NCBI GenBank assembly: GCA_019417325.1
Contig: DXVO01000023.1
Coordinates: 310,001 to 374,000, forward strand
Direction: 5' to 3'
From: Parabacteroides sp.
GTDB lineage: Bacteria; Bacteroidota; Bacteroidia; Bacteroidales; Tannerellaceae
DNA length: 64,000 nt
The notes below the pieces were generated by a model. The model made no database searches. It saw only the letters and a program-made list of their open reading frames with translations, and was not told the origin of the DNA. The position numbers and the translations under genes are program-made. Below are positions 37,256-45,517 of this stretch, piece by piece; within the stretch, counting starts at the first letter, position 1; every line of letters begins with the position of its first letter.

Positions 37256-38248
37256 ATGAAAAGGTCAATTTTATCAATCTTTACAATGATAGCAATCGCT
37301 TTGATGGCAACAGGCTGCAACTCTTGTAGCGCCAACGATAAGACAGTCGAGAATGGCAATGAGGGAAACGGAGAAAACCAACCCGCAAAAGTATATTTCA
37401 CAAAAGAGATTACACCCGAAAGCCTTATCAAAATCTATCAGGCACTTGGCCGCGAGGCACATGGCAAAGTAGGCATCAAGCTCAGTATGGGAGAACCCGG
37501 AGGACATAACTACCTGAAACCGGAGCTTGTGGGCGACTTCGTGCGATTGGTGAACGGAACTTTTATCGACGCGAACACTGCTTATGGTGGTAATAGAGCC
37601 ACAACTGAATTGCATCTGAAAGCTGCCGAAGATCATGGCTTCACAGCTATCGCTCCGGTGGATATTCTCGATTCGGAAGGCGAGATCAAGTTACCACTCG
37701 AAGGTACAAAACATCTGAAATATGACTTGGTAGGATCACATTTCCCGGAGTATAATTTCATTATAAACCTTTCTCATTTCAAAGGTCATGCTATGGGCGG
37801 TTTCGGTGGTGCGCTCAAAAATATGTCAATAGGTATTGCATCATCGCGCGGGAAAACCTATATCCATTCCGCAGGCGAAAGTGAAACAAGCTGGGGCAAT
37901 CCCGCACAGGATGATTTTCTTGAATCTATGGCCGAGGCAGCTAAAGCTATTGCAGAACATTGCGGCGAAAACATTATATATATAAGTGTGATGAACAACC
38001 TCTCTGTGGATTGTGATTGTGATTCCAGTCCTGCCGATCCCGAAATGCACGATGTTGGCATTCTTGCCTCACTCGATCCGGTAGCACTCGACAAGGCTTG
38101 CGTGGATAAGGTCTATGAATCCGACGACCACGGAAAAATCCATCTGATCGAGCGTATGGAATCGCGCAACGGCATCCATACCGTTAATTATGCCGAGCAG
38201 TTAGGCGTAGGTACTACGAAATACGAAATCATAAACCTCGATGAATAA
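37256..38248 (+). CDS. DUF362-family lipoprotein
   Basis: The 330-residue protein has a lipoprotein signal with A-T-G-C and a DUF362 domain (F-K-G-H-A-M-G-G-F-G-G-A-L-K-N; S-L-D-P-V-A-L-D-K-A). Most DUF362 proteins carry or sit next to a 4Fe-4S ferredoxin domain. This one has no cluster motif and is exported, which is notable. It probably works with redox partners in the envelope. The exact reaction is unknown. Confidence 0.82.
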   Translation: MKRSILSIFTMIAIALMATGCNSCSANDKTVENGNEGNGENQPAKVYFTKEITPESLIKIYQALGREAHGKVGIKLSMGEPGGHNYLKPELVGDFVRLVNGTFIDANTAYGGNRATTELHLKAAEDHGFTAIAPVDILDSEGEIKLPLEGTKHLKYDLVGSHFPEYNFIINLSHFKGHAMGGFGGALKNMSIGIASSRGKTYIHSAGESETSWGNPAQDDFLESMAEAAKAIAEHCGENIIYISVMNNLSVDCDCDSSPADPEMHDVGILASLDPVALDKACVDKVYESDDHGKIHLIERMESRNGIHTVNYAEQLGVGTTKYEIINLDE

Positions 38249-38271
38249 AAAAATAATCCGAAAAAATAGAG

Positions 38272-38338
38272 TGAGCCTGACAACCAAGAAATTTGAGCCG
38301 GAAGGACAAAAATAATAGGGAATACTGCTTTATTTTTG
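38272..38338 (+). promoter_or_regulatory. Promoter with tandem AraC-type boxes upstream of the hydrolase
   Basis: Two TGAGCC boxes start at 38272 and 38294, exactly 22 bp apart. The second continues GGAAGGACAAAAA and lies 37 bp before TATTTTTG (38331-38338). This spacing equals that at 35632-35676. Confidence 0.65.
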
Positions 38339-38376
38339 TAACGTGATAATAAAGTAAAAACAACATCAAAAAGAAT

Positions 38377-39420
38377 ATGAAAAAGTTAATGATTATGGCA
38401 GCAACAATTTTGGCAACAGCGGGAAGTGCATCCGCACAGAATAATTCAGCACAAGACCTTTATGCAGGATCATTCCGGGCCAGTGATAAAGTAACCGTAC
38501 AGAGAGTTACATTCGACAACCAGTATAAAATGGAAGTAGTGGGCAACCTTTTTATGCCCAAAGGGATAGATTTGAATGCTAAACACGCGGCGATTGTAGT
38601 CGGACACCCGATGGGTGCAGTTAAGGAGCAAAGTGCAAATGTTTATGCCGTCCATATGGCCGAGCGCGGCTTCGTAACGCTATCAATCGACCTTTCGTTC
38701 TGGGGAGAGAGTGCTGGCAAACCACGTAATTCGGTAGCACCTGAAATTTATGCAGAAGATTTCAGTGCAGCAGTCGATTATCTTGGAACCCGCCCTTTCG
38801 TTGATCGTGAGCGCATCGGTGCAATCGGGATATGCGGAAGCGGTAGCTTCGTTATCAGTGCGGCAAAGATCGACCCTCGCATCAAAGCAGTCGCTACAAT
38901 CAGTATGTATGATATGGGAACAGCCAGCCGTAGTGGGCTTGGTCATTCTATGGGCGTTGAACAACGCAAGACACTTATAGCCGCCGCAGCCCAGCAGCGT
39001 TATGCCGAATTTGAAGATGGGGAAGTAGCAGTGGCAGGCGGCACCGTACTCGAACTGACCCCTGAATCGGGTGCTATCGAGCGTGAATTTTATGAGTTCT
39101 ACCGCAATCCGGCGCGTGGTGAATTTACGCCCGCAGGCGCTTCACCTCTCAGGACAACGAAGCCGACAGTAACCAGTCAGGTCAAGTTTATGAACTTCTA
39201 TCCATTCAACGATATAGAAACCATTTCACCGCGTCCGATGCTCTTTGTTACCGGCGACCAGGCGCACTCCAAAGAGTTCAGCGAAGATGCTTACCGCCGT
39301 GCGGCAGAGCCAAAGGAACTCTATTACGTTCCCGGAGCAGGACACGTCGATCTGTATGACCGGCTCGACATGATTCCTTTCGACAAATTACAATCGTTCT
39401 TCGGGGAAAACCTGAAATAG
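38377..39420 (+). CDS. Exported alpha/beta hydrolase, dienelactone-hydrolase-like
   Basis: The 347-residue protein has a clear signal peptide (cut after A-S-A-Q). The hydrolase fold has a nucleophile elbow G-I-C-G-S-G, so the nucleophile is probably a cysteine, as in dienelactone hydrolases. The acid is in T-G-D-Q-A-H-S and the histidine in G-A-G-H-V-D-L-Y. The substrate is not known. It starts a transcript of its own, with the AraC-type boxes upstream, and is separated from the MFS gene by a hairpin. Confidence 0.85.
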   Translation: MKKLMIMAATILATAGSASAQNNSAQDLYAGSFRASDKVTVQRVTFDNQYKMEVVGNLFMPKGIDLNAKHAAIVVGHPMGAVKEQSANVYAVHMAERGFVTLSIDLSFWGESAGKPRNSVAPEIYAEDFSAAVDYLGTRPFVDRERIGAIGICGSGSFVISAAKIDPRIKAVATISMYDMGTASRSGLGHSMGVEQRKTLIAAAAQQRYAEFEDGEVAVAGGTVLELTPESGAIEREFYEFYRNPARGEFTPAGASPLRTTKPTVTSQVKFMNFYPFNDIETISPRPMLFVTGDQAHSKEFSEDAYRRAAEPKELYYVPGAGHVDLYDRLDMIPFDKLQSFFGENLK

Positions 39421-39448
39421 TATAATCAATTAAATATGAGTTTCCATA

Positions 39449-39477
39449 CATGGCGGCGGGCTACTCCCGCTGCCATG
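39449..39477. other. Hairpin between hydrolase and MFS genes
   Basis: A 12-bp GC-rich stem (39449-39460 with 39466-39477) has one mismatch and a 5-nt loop. No T run follows. It may be a weak terminator or an RNA-processing site. Confidence 0.5.
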
Positions 39478-39524
39478 CCGGGACTCCTACACTCTAAACA
39501 AAGCAAAAAGTTAATAAAAAAAAG

Positions 39525-40706
39525 ATGGAAAATCTGATTAAAAGCAAGCATAGCGGCTTAATAGTGGCAATCCTGACGCTCGGCGTGTTCGGTATCATAA
39601 ATACCGAAATGGGTGTAGTCGGGATTATTCCGCTGATCGCCGAAACTTTTGGTGTAACAGTGCCACAGGCAGGTTGGACGGTAAGTATATTCGCCCTGCT
39701 GGTAGCTATATCGGCTCCCATTATGCCACTTCTGTTTTCGGGCATTAACCGTAAAAAGGTAATGTTACTCGCTTTGGGTATTTTTGTCGCAAGTAACATA
39801 GTTTCCATATTCGCAAAAGATTTTACCGTGATATTAATTGCACGGGCAATCCCGGCGGTTTTCCATCCTATCTATGTTTCAATGGCATTTACTGTGGCGG
39901 CTCAATCTGTTCCGAAAGAACAGGCTCCGAAAGCGGTATCTCGTATATTTATCGGCGTATCGGCTGGAATGGTCTTGGGTGTTCCCGTAACAAGTTACAT
40001 CGCAAGCGAAACCTCTTTCTCCGTCGCCATGATATTTTTTGCAGCTGTCAATTTACTCGTACTTATAGCGACCATTATTTTCGTACCCTCAATTCCTGTT
40101 AAGGAGAGGCTTTCCTATGGCAGCCAGCTTAGCGTACTGAAATACGCTATTACATGGCACTCGCTTTTGGCGGTTATTTTGATTAACGGAGCGATGTTCG
40201 GCTTCTTTAGTTTTATGTCCGACTATCTCCAGAATATAACAGCATTGCCATTTAAGATAATCAGTATATTCCTTTTAATCTATGGAGGCGCAAATATTAT
40301 AGGCAACATAATTGCCGGGAAGCTGCTGGCCACAAAACCAATATCCACCATTAAAGTAATTCCGTTCATCATGTTATTGGTTTACGGTGCGCTTTATCTA
40401 ATCGGAGAACTATCTATTCCTATGGCGGTGATTATCCTCGTACTCGGTATTCTTGCTGGTATCGCAAGTAACAACTGTCAATGGATGATATCTAATGCAG
40501 CCTCGAAAGCCCCGGATTTTGCCAACGGCTTATTCCTCGCTTCAACCAACTTAGGTACCATGCTTGGAACCTCATTCTGCGGAATGTTTATCAGTCAATG
40601 GGGTACACGTTACTCCGTCTTTGGCGCTCTAATATTTCTTGTCCTCGGTATCCTGTTCATATTCCTGCGGGGAAGGGTTAAACAATCGGATAACGCTATA
40701 CAATAA
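39525..40706 (+). CDS. MFS transporter, AraJ/drug-efflux type
   Basis: The 393-residue protein has 12 predicted membrane spans. It has the N-terminal helix motif N-T-E-M-G-V-V-G-I-I-P and the loop 2-3 motif region S-G-I-N-R-K-K-V. It most likely exports a small molecule by proton antiport. With the enzymes around it, it may remove the compound that the AraC regulators sense. The specific substrate cannot be inferred. Confidence 0.9.
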   Translation: MENLIKSKHSGLIVAILTLGVFGIINTEMGVVGIIPLIAETFGVTVPQAGWTVSIFALLVAISAPIMPLLFSGINRKKVMLLALGIFVASNIVSIFAKDFTVILIARAIPAVFHPIYVSMAFTVAAQSVPKEQAPKAVSRIFIGVSAGMVLGVPVTSYIASETSFSVAMIFFAAVNLLVLIATIIFVPSIPVKERLSYGSQLSVLKYAITWHSLLAVILINGAMFGFFSFMSDYLQNITALPFKIISIFLLIYGGANIIGNIIAGKLLATKPISTIKVIPFIMLLVYGALYLIGELSIPMAVIILVLGILAGIASNNCQWMISNAASKAPDFANGLFLASTNLGTMLGTSFCGMFISQWGTRYSVFGALIFLVLGILFIFLRGRVKQSDNAIQ

Positions 40707-40726
40707 CCATTATAAATTACTGACCT

Positions 40727-42022
40727 ATGAAACGGATATTATTTATAATACTGACCGCATTAACGCTACTTAGTGCCTGTAACAAGGATAACGAAGATGT
40801 AGAGATTGAACTTCCGCCTTATTCGGGAGAGAAGATACCCATGACAGTTGGCACAAATACCTTTACGGTTTCGCTGTTCGACAATACTACGGCAAGGGCT
40901 TTTAGTAATCTTCTTCCTATGACTATCACTATGGAAGATGTGAACAGCAATGAGAAATTCCACAGGCTACCACAAAATCTGCCCGGAACGGCGATAAATC
41001 CCGGTACTATACACACCGGCGACCTGATGGCCTATGGTGGCAACGGATTGGTATTGTTTTACAAGACTTTTTCGACATCATACAGCTATGCACGTATTGG
41101 AACCGTTGATAATCCTTCCGGGTTGCAGGCTGTTTTGGGTTCAGGCAATGCAACGATCACTTTTGGCAATACAAGCCAGTCGGAAGAATACACATTAACC
41201 TATAATATTAACGGCGCTACGAGCGGTTCCGCGCCTGAATCTGTAACTCTTGAAAATGGGAGTAACATTATATTGAATGACGGCACAGGTATTAGCCGCA
41301 CAGGTTACACATTTACAGGTTGGAATACGCAGGCTAACGGTACAGGTACGGATTACGCTGCCGGTAGCAACTATACCTTAACCGCAAATGCGACCCTTTA
41401 TGCAAAATGGCAGACAGCCCAAACGACAAACTACACTTTGACATATAATACGAATGGTGCTACGAGCGGTTCTACACCGACACCTGTAACTGAAGTAAGT
41501 GGAAGTACCATAATGTTGAATAATGGTACAGGTTTCAGTCGAAACGGCTACACTTTTGCCGGTTGGAACACGCAAACTGACGGCTCTGGTACAAATTACC
41601 CTGCCAGCAGCAACTATACGATAACCGGAAATATTACACTGTATGCAAAATGGGATGCCGTAACACAGAGTAATAATATCAGGATAAAAGTAGGTTCAAA
41701 TACATTCAATGCTACCCTCGCTGATAATGCTACCGCAAGGGCTTTCCGAGATTTATTGCCAATGACGGTAAATATGAGCGAACTTAACGGCAATGAAAAA
41801 TATTATTATCTACCGGGTAACCTGCCTACGGCCTCTTACAGCCCCGGAACGATACAAAACGGCGATATTATGCTTTACGGCTCGAATTGCTTGGTTCTGT
41901 TTTACCTCACTTTCCAATCCGGTTACAGCTATACCCGAATCGGCAAAGTGGATAATCCCTCTGGACTGCAATCTGCGTTGGGGAGTGGCGGGGTAACGGT
42001 AACATACGAAATAGCACAATAA
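40727..42022 (+). CDS. Lipoprotein: cyclophilin-like domain, two InlB-B repeats, cyclophilin-like domain
   Basis: The 431-residue surface lipoprotein has lipobox L-S-A-C (Cys18). A cyclophilin-like fold domain spans about 38-146. Two Listeria-Bacteroides (InlB B/Flg_new) repeats follow at about 155-229 and 236-309, each ending L-Y-A-K-W, then a second cyclophilin-like domain at about 317-430. The two outer domains share L-L-P-M-T and Y-x-R-I-G-x-V-D-N-P-S-G-L-Q and are clearly duplicates. The architecture is unusual. The next gene is a single-domain relative. Confidence 0.82.
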   Translation: MKRILFIILTALTLLSACNKDNEDVEIELPPYSGEKIPMTVGTNTFTVSLFDNTTARAFSNLLPMTITMEDVNSNEKFHRLPQNLPGTAINPGTIHTGDLMAYGGNGLVLFYKTFSTSYSYARIGTVDNPSGLQAVLGSGNATITFGNTSQSEEYTLTYNINGATSGSAPESVTLENGSNIILNDGTGISRTGYTFTGWNTQANGTGTDYAAGSNYTLTANATLYAKWQTAQTTNYTLTYNTNGATSGSTPTPVTEVSGSTIMLNNGTGFSRNGYTFAGWNTQTDGSGTNYPASSNYTITGNITLYAKWDAVTQSNNIRIKVGSNTFNATLADNATARAFRDLLPMTVNMSELNGNEKYYYLPGNLPTASYSPGTIQNGDIMLYGSNCLVLFYLTFQSGYSYTRIGKVDNPSGLQSALGSGGVTVTYEIAQ

Positions 42023-42035
42023 AAGATATTAAGTT

Positions 42036-42500
42036 ATGAAACGTATCACATTATTAATTATAGCGCTGATGGCCATGACAGCATTCCCGTCTTTCGCCGG
42101 GTGCAGTCCAGGCAACGGCAACGAAAATACTTCAAAAAGCAATCGCATGAAAATAACAGTAGGAAAAACAACATTTACGGCAACTTTGGCTGATAATAAT
42201 ACCGCCACCGAGTTTAAGAAACTGTTGCCGATGACGGTCAGCATGACCGAACACGCGGGCAATGAAAAGTTCTACGATCTGTCGCGCGGCCTTCCCACAG
42301 ATTCGTCCAATCCCAGCATGATAAACAATGGGGATATTATGCTTTTCGGTTCCAGAACAGTAGTGCTTTTCTACAAGACGTTCCGCACCTCATATAGCTA
42401 TACACGTATCGGTAAAGTGGATAATCCTTCGGGCTTACAAGATGCTCTGGGACGTGGTGGAGTAACTGTGAAATTTGAACTAATCGAAGAAATAAAGTAA
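42036..42500 (+). CDS. Cyclophilin-like fold lipoprotein, single domain
   Basis: The 154-residue protein has a signal sequence with F-A-G-C and one cyclophilin-like domain. It shares L-L-P-M-T-V-S-M and Y-T-R-I-G-K-V-D-N-P-S-G-L-Q with both outer domains of the preceding protein. Peptidyl-prolyl isomerase activity is not implied, since this subfamily only shares the fold. It is 13 bp after its relative and 2 bp before the DUF418 gene, so the three form one unit. Confidence 0.82.
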   Translation: MKRITLLIIALMAMTAFPSFAGCSPGNGNENTSKSNRMKITVGKTTFTATLADNNTATEFKKLLPMTVSMTEHAGNEKFYDLSRGLPTDSSNPSMINNGDIMLFGSRTVVLFYKTFRTSYSYTRIGKVDNPSGLQDALGRGGVTVKFELIEEIK

Positions 42501-42502
42501 AA

Positions 42503-43729
42503 ATGACAAACAGTACCGGGCCTCTCGCGGCTAAAGAGCGTTTCGCAATACTCGATATACTACGGGGCATCGCCCTGCTGGGTATCTGCCTTGCCAATTT
42601 TGGGGAACTGTCGCTCTATACGTTTCAACCGGAGCAGGTTTCGATGGCTATGCCGACAGCCGGTACTGATAATATAATAAGTTTTTTTCAGTATTTTCTC
42701 GTAGATGGAAAGTTCTATACACTTTTCTCCCTACTATTCGGGATAGGTTTCTCGATCATTTTGGAGAACTGTGAAAAAAGCGGAAGAAACAGTATTCGTG
42801 TCTTTTACAGGAGAATGATAATCCTTGCGATTATCGGGTTGGCACATCTTATATTGCTTTGGGCGGGGGATATTTTGTTGCTTTACGCACTGCTCGGAAT
42901 GTTGCTGCCATTGTTCCGCAAAATGTCGAACGGCAGGCTTCTGATATTTGCGGTCGTTTTACTGCTGGCACCTATTGCAATGGATACCTTTTCGGTACTG
43001 TCTGAAGGACGTTATAGCCTGATGATTCCGGTAAACCATGCGATTGACAACCTGCACGGGCAGTCAGGAATCACACCCGAAAATTTCGGGATATGGCTTC
43101 GGGATAGGGAGAGTTACGGCGACGTATTGCGTTTTAACCTTGCAGGTTCGTTTATCCGCGCCGGAGAATTTATCGAAGGCAATAGAGTATTCAAGGTGCT
43201 GGGACTGTTTTTGCTTGGACTATATATTGGTCGGAAAAGGATATTTACAGATCTGGCCGGGAATAAACCATTGCTGCGACAAGTACGAAATTGGGGCTTT
43301 ACCATCGGGATACCAACATCTTTGCTTTACGCTTGGAATGCAGTAGTTCATTACCCGGCTGGTATGGTCGGTAGTACAGCAATCTATACCGTAAGTGTTG
43401 TACCTATGGGACTGGCCTATGCAGCATCTATTGCCCTCTGGTACGAAGCAAGCCGTAATAAAAGACATTTTAATCCTGTGGCGCAGACCGGCAGAATGGC
43501 ACTGACGAACTATATCGGGCAATCAGTCGCCGGAATGATTATCTATTACGGCATAGGTTTTTCACTTGGGGCTTCAATGGGATTGGCTTACGTGGAACTG
43601 GTTGCGTTGGGAGTATTTGCACTCCAGATGATATTGAGTAACCTTTGGCTCCACTGGTTCCGTTACGGGCCGCTGGAATGGATATGGAGAATGCTGACTT
43701 ACGGCAAATTACTTAAACTGATAAAATAA
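42503..43729 (+). CDS. DUF418-family multi-pass membrane protein
   Basis: The 408-residue protein has about ten membrane spans. The N-terminus has the family motif L-D-I-L-R-G-I-A-L-L-G-I-C-L-A-N. The C-terminal DUF418 part includes G-R-M-A-L-T-N-Y-I-G-Q-S. Relatives such as YeiB have no settled function. It starts within 2 bp of the preceding stop. Confidence 0.87.
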   Translation: MTNSTGPLAAKERFAILDILRGIALLGICLANFGELSLYTFQPEQVSMAMPTAGTDNIISFFQYFLVDGKFYTLFSLLFGIGFSIILENCEKSGRNSIRVFYRRMIILAIIGLAHLILLWAGDILLLYALLGMLLPLFRKMSNGRLLIFAVVLLLAPIAMDTFSVLSEGRYSLMIPVNHAIDNLHGQSGITPENFGIWLRDRESYGDVLRFNLAGSFIRAGEFIEGNRVFKVLGLFLLGLYIGRKRIFTDLAGNKPLLRQVRNWGFTIGIPTSLLYAWNAVVHYPAGMVGSTAIYTVSVVPMGLAYAASIALWYEASRNKRHFNPVAQTGRMALTNYIGQSVAGMIIYYGIGFSLGASMGLAYVELVALGVFALQMILSNLWLHWFRYGPLEWIWRMLTYGKLLKLIK

Positions 43730-43736
43730 TGATAGA

Positions 43737-43988
43737 ATGCCTCATATAGCGATTGGTATGCTTCCGGGCAGAAGCCTGGAACAAAAGAAAATAATCGCTC
43801 GCAAATTGCGGGAGATGCTTGCCTGCGAGCTTGATATAGAAAAAGTCTTCGTTTCGGTTTCGATAGAGGACGTGAAATTTGAAAACTGGGATGAATTTAT
43901 GGAGCGTATTCCAGACGATGCCATAATAATTCCCGAAGAAAAATATGATGATGGAAAATATAAAAAAGGTTCTTGTCCTTGCTGTTAG
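43737..43988 (+). CDS. 4-oxalocrotonate-tautomerase-like protein with CPCC tail
   Basis: The 83-residue protein starts M-P-H-I, giving the catalytic N-terminal proline after Met removal, and has the R-x-x-E-Q-K-K-x-I helix of the tautomerase superfamily. It ends in K-K-G-S-C-P-C-C, an unusual cysteine cluster. The tail lies in the 44-bp overlap with the next gene, which is read in another frame. Small tautomerases act on unsaturated carbonyl compounds, which fits the cargo's apparent electrophile theme. Confidence 0.75.
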   Translation: MPHIAIGMLPGRSLEQKKIIARKLREMLACELDIEKVFVSVSIEDVKFENWDEFMERIPDDAIIIPEEKYDDGKYKKGSCPCC

Positions 43989-44496
43989 TCCCCGAAGGGG
44001 CGGTAATTCCGACACACTCAGCGACGAGTTTGTACGAGGGGCAAAAGAGGTCGGCCACAATGTAGAAAAGGTATTCGTGCGGGATAAAAAAATAGGCTAT
44101 TGCACCGGATGTTATTACTGTGAGAAATCGGGCGGGGTATGCGCCATAAAGGACGATATGCCTGAATTGCTTGAAAAAATTATAGCAGCAGATGTGTTAG
44201 TAATGGCAACTCCTGTGTACTTCTATTGTATGAACGCACAACTCAGAACGGTAATAGATCGCACGGTAGCCCGCTATACAGAGATAAAGGATAAAGAGGC
44301 CTATCTGATAGCGACTGCCGGTGAGGATGAGGATCACGCTGTCGAAGGCACCGTAACTGCATTCCGGGGATACCTCGAATGTCTGGAGAATGTACGCGAG
44401 GCGGGACTGGTTTTAGCCATAGGCGTTCACATTCCCGGAGAGGTAAAGGACAGGCCATATATGCAGCAGGCATACGAAATGGGTAAAAATGTATAG
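43945..44496 (+). CDS. NADPH-dependent FMN reductase / iron-sulfur flavoprotein-like flavodoxin
   Basis: The 183-residue cytosolic flavodoxin-fold protein has the FMN loop S-P-R-R-G-G-N-S-D, the cysteine motif C-T-G-C-Y-Y-C at about residues 53-59 and the ring-contacting segment M-A-T-P-V-Y-F-Y. The cysteine triad is like that of iron-sulfur flavoproteins. It starts at one of three consecutive ATG codons (43945, 43948, 43951), all inside the tautomerase gene, so translation is probably coupled. An exported paralogue lies at 47650. Confidence 0.88.
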   Translation: MMMENIKKVLVLAVSPRRGGNSDTLSDEFVRGAKEVGHNVEKVFVRDKKIGYCTGCYYCEKSGGVCAIKDDMPELLEKIIAADVLVMATPVYFYCMNAQLRTVIDRTVARYTEIKDKEAYLIATAGEDEDHAVEGTVTAFRGYLECLENVREAGLVLAIGVHIPGEVKDRPYMQQAYEMGKNV

Positions 44497-44516
44497 ATAA
44501 TTAACGGCAACATACA

Positions 44517-44606
44517 CCCGAAAGGCAAAACAGTTTCTTCATAATCAAAGGCAACACAAGTAACCTTTTCATAATCAAGTTGGGGGTTTTCGCCTTTCGG
44601 GTTTTT
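44517..44606 (+). terminator. Long-range inverted repeat with T tail, possible terminator
   Basis: cccgaaaggc (44517-44526) pairs with gcctttcggg (44592-44601), followed by five T. The 65-nt loop holds two copies of ttcataatcaa (44538-44548 and 44568-44578). This fills the 44497-44641 gap. Confidence 0.5.
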
Positions 44607-44641
44607 GAATGTCAATTAATAACAATTTAAATAACAAAAAA

Positions 44642-45517
44642 ATGTACGCAACGCAACAGATGAACAAGATCACTAATACCTTCTTTGAAGGTGAAAGGCC
44701 GCTTTATGGCTCAAAGGATATCGAACTTGAAAACGTGAAGATTTATCCGGGCGAATCGGCTCTGAAAGAAACAAAGAACATCCACGCAACCCATTGCGAG
44801 TTCATGGGCAAATACCCATTCTGGCATACCGACGGGGCGCTAATAGAAGATTGTCTTTTCACAGTCTATGCCCGCGCGGCTATCTGGTACTCAAAGGGTA
44901 TCATAATGCGGAACTCAAAAGTCGAGGCTCCGAAAATGTTCCGTGAATTGGACGGGGTTACACTCGACAACGTAAAGCTGACCGTAGCCGAGGAAACCCT
45001 TTGGAATTGCCGTGATATCAAACTGACAAATGTGGAAGCGGTCAAAGGCGACTATATCCTAATGAACGGGAAGAATATCGAGATCGACAATCTGAAACTC
45101 CAGGGCAACTACTCATTTCAGGATGTCCATAACGCTGTGGTTCGCAATTCCATTCTCAACTCAAAAGACGCTTTCTGGCATACTGAAAATGTAACGGTTT
45201 ATGATTCGGTGCTGAACGGCGAATACCTCGGTTGGTACTCCAAAAACCTGCGACTTGTGAATTGTACGATCTCTGGAACACAACCACTCTGTTATGTGGA
45301 GAATCTTATAATGGAGAACTGTGTGATGACCGAATCGGCAGACCTTGCTTTCGAGTACACTACACTTCAGGCAACTATCAATAGTCCGGTTGCCAGCATT
45401 AAAAACCCGCTGGGCGGTTCTATCCGTGCTAAAAGTATCGGCGAAGTGATACTTGACGAAAATTGCCGCAACCGGGGAGCGTGTGAGATTATTATGGAAG
45501 ACGAAGTAGCCGCATGA
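44642..45517 (+). CDS. DUF3737-family beta-helix protein
   Basis: The 291-residue protein consists of repeated beta-strand coils typical of a right-handed beta-helix (N-V-K-I-Y-P-G-E; W-H-T-D-G-A-L-I-E-D; W-Y-S-K-G-I-I-M-R-N). The start at 44642 (M-Y-A-T-Q-Q-M) is chosen because the DUF3737 match begins there, 11 codons after an upstream ATG. Its stop overlaps the next start by 4 bp. DUF3737 proteins often sit next to PLP lyases and flavodoxins, as here; the function is unknown. Confidence 0.85.
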   Translation: MYATQQMNKITNTFFEGERPLYGSKDIELENVKIYPGESALKETKNIHATHCEFMGKYPFWHTDGALIEDCLFTVYARAAIWYSKGIIMRNSKVEAPKMFRELDGVTLDNVKLTVAEETLWNCRDIKLTNVEAVKGDYILMNGKNIEIDNLKLQGNYSFQDVHNAVVRNSILNSKDAFWHTENVTVYDSVLNGEYLGWYSKNLRLVNCTISGTQPLCYVENLIMENCVMTESADLAFEYTTLQATINSPVASIKNPLGGSIRAKSIGEVILDENCRNRGACEIIMEDEVAA

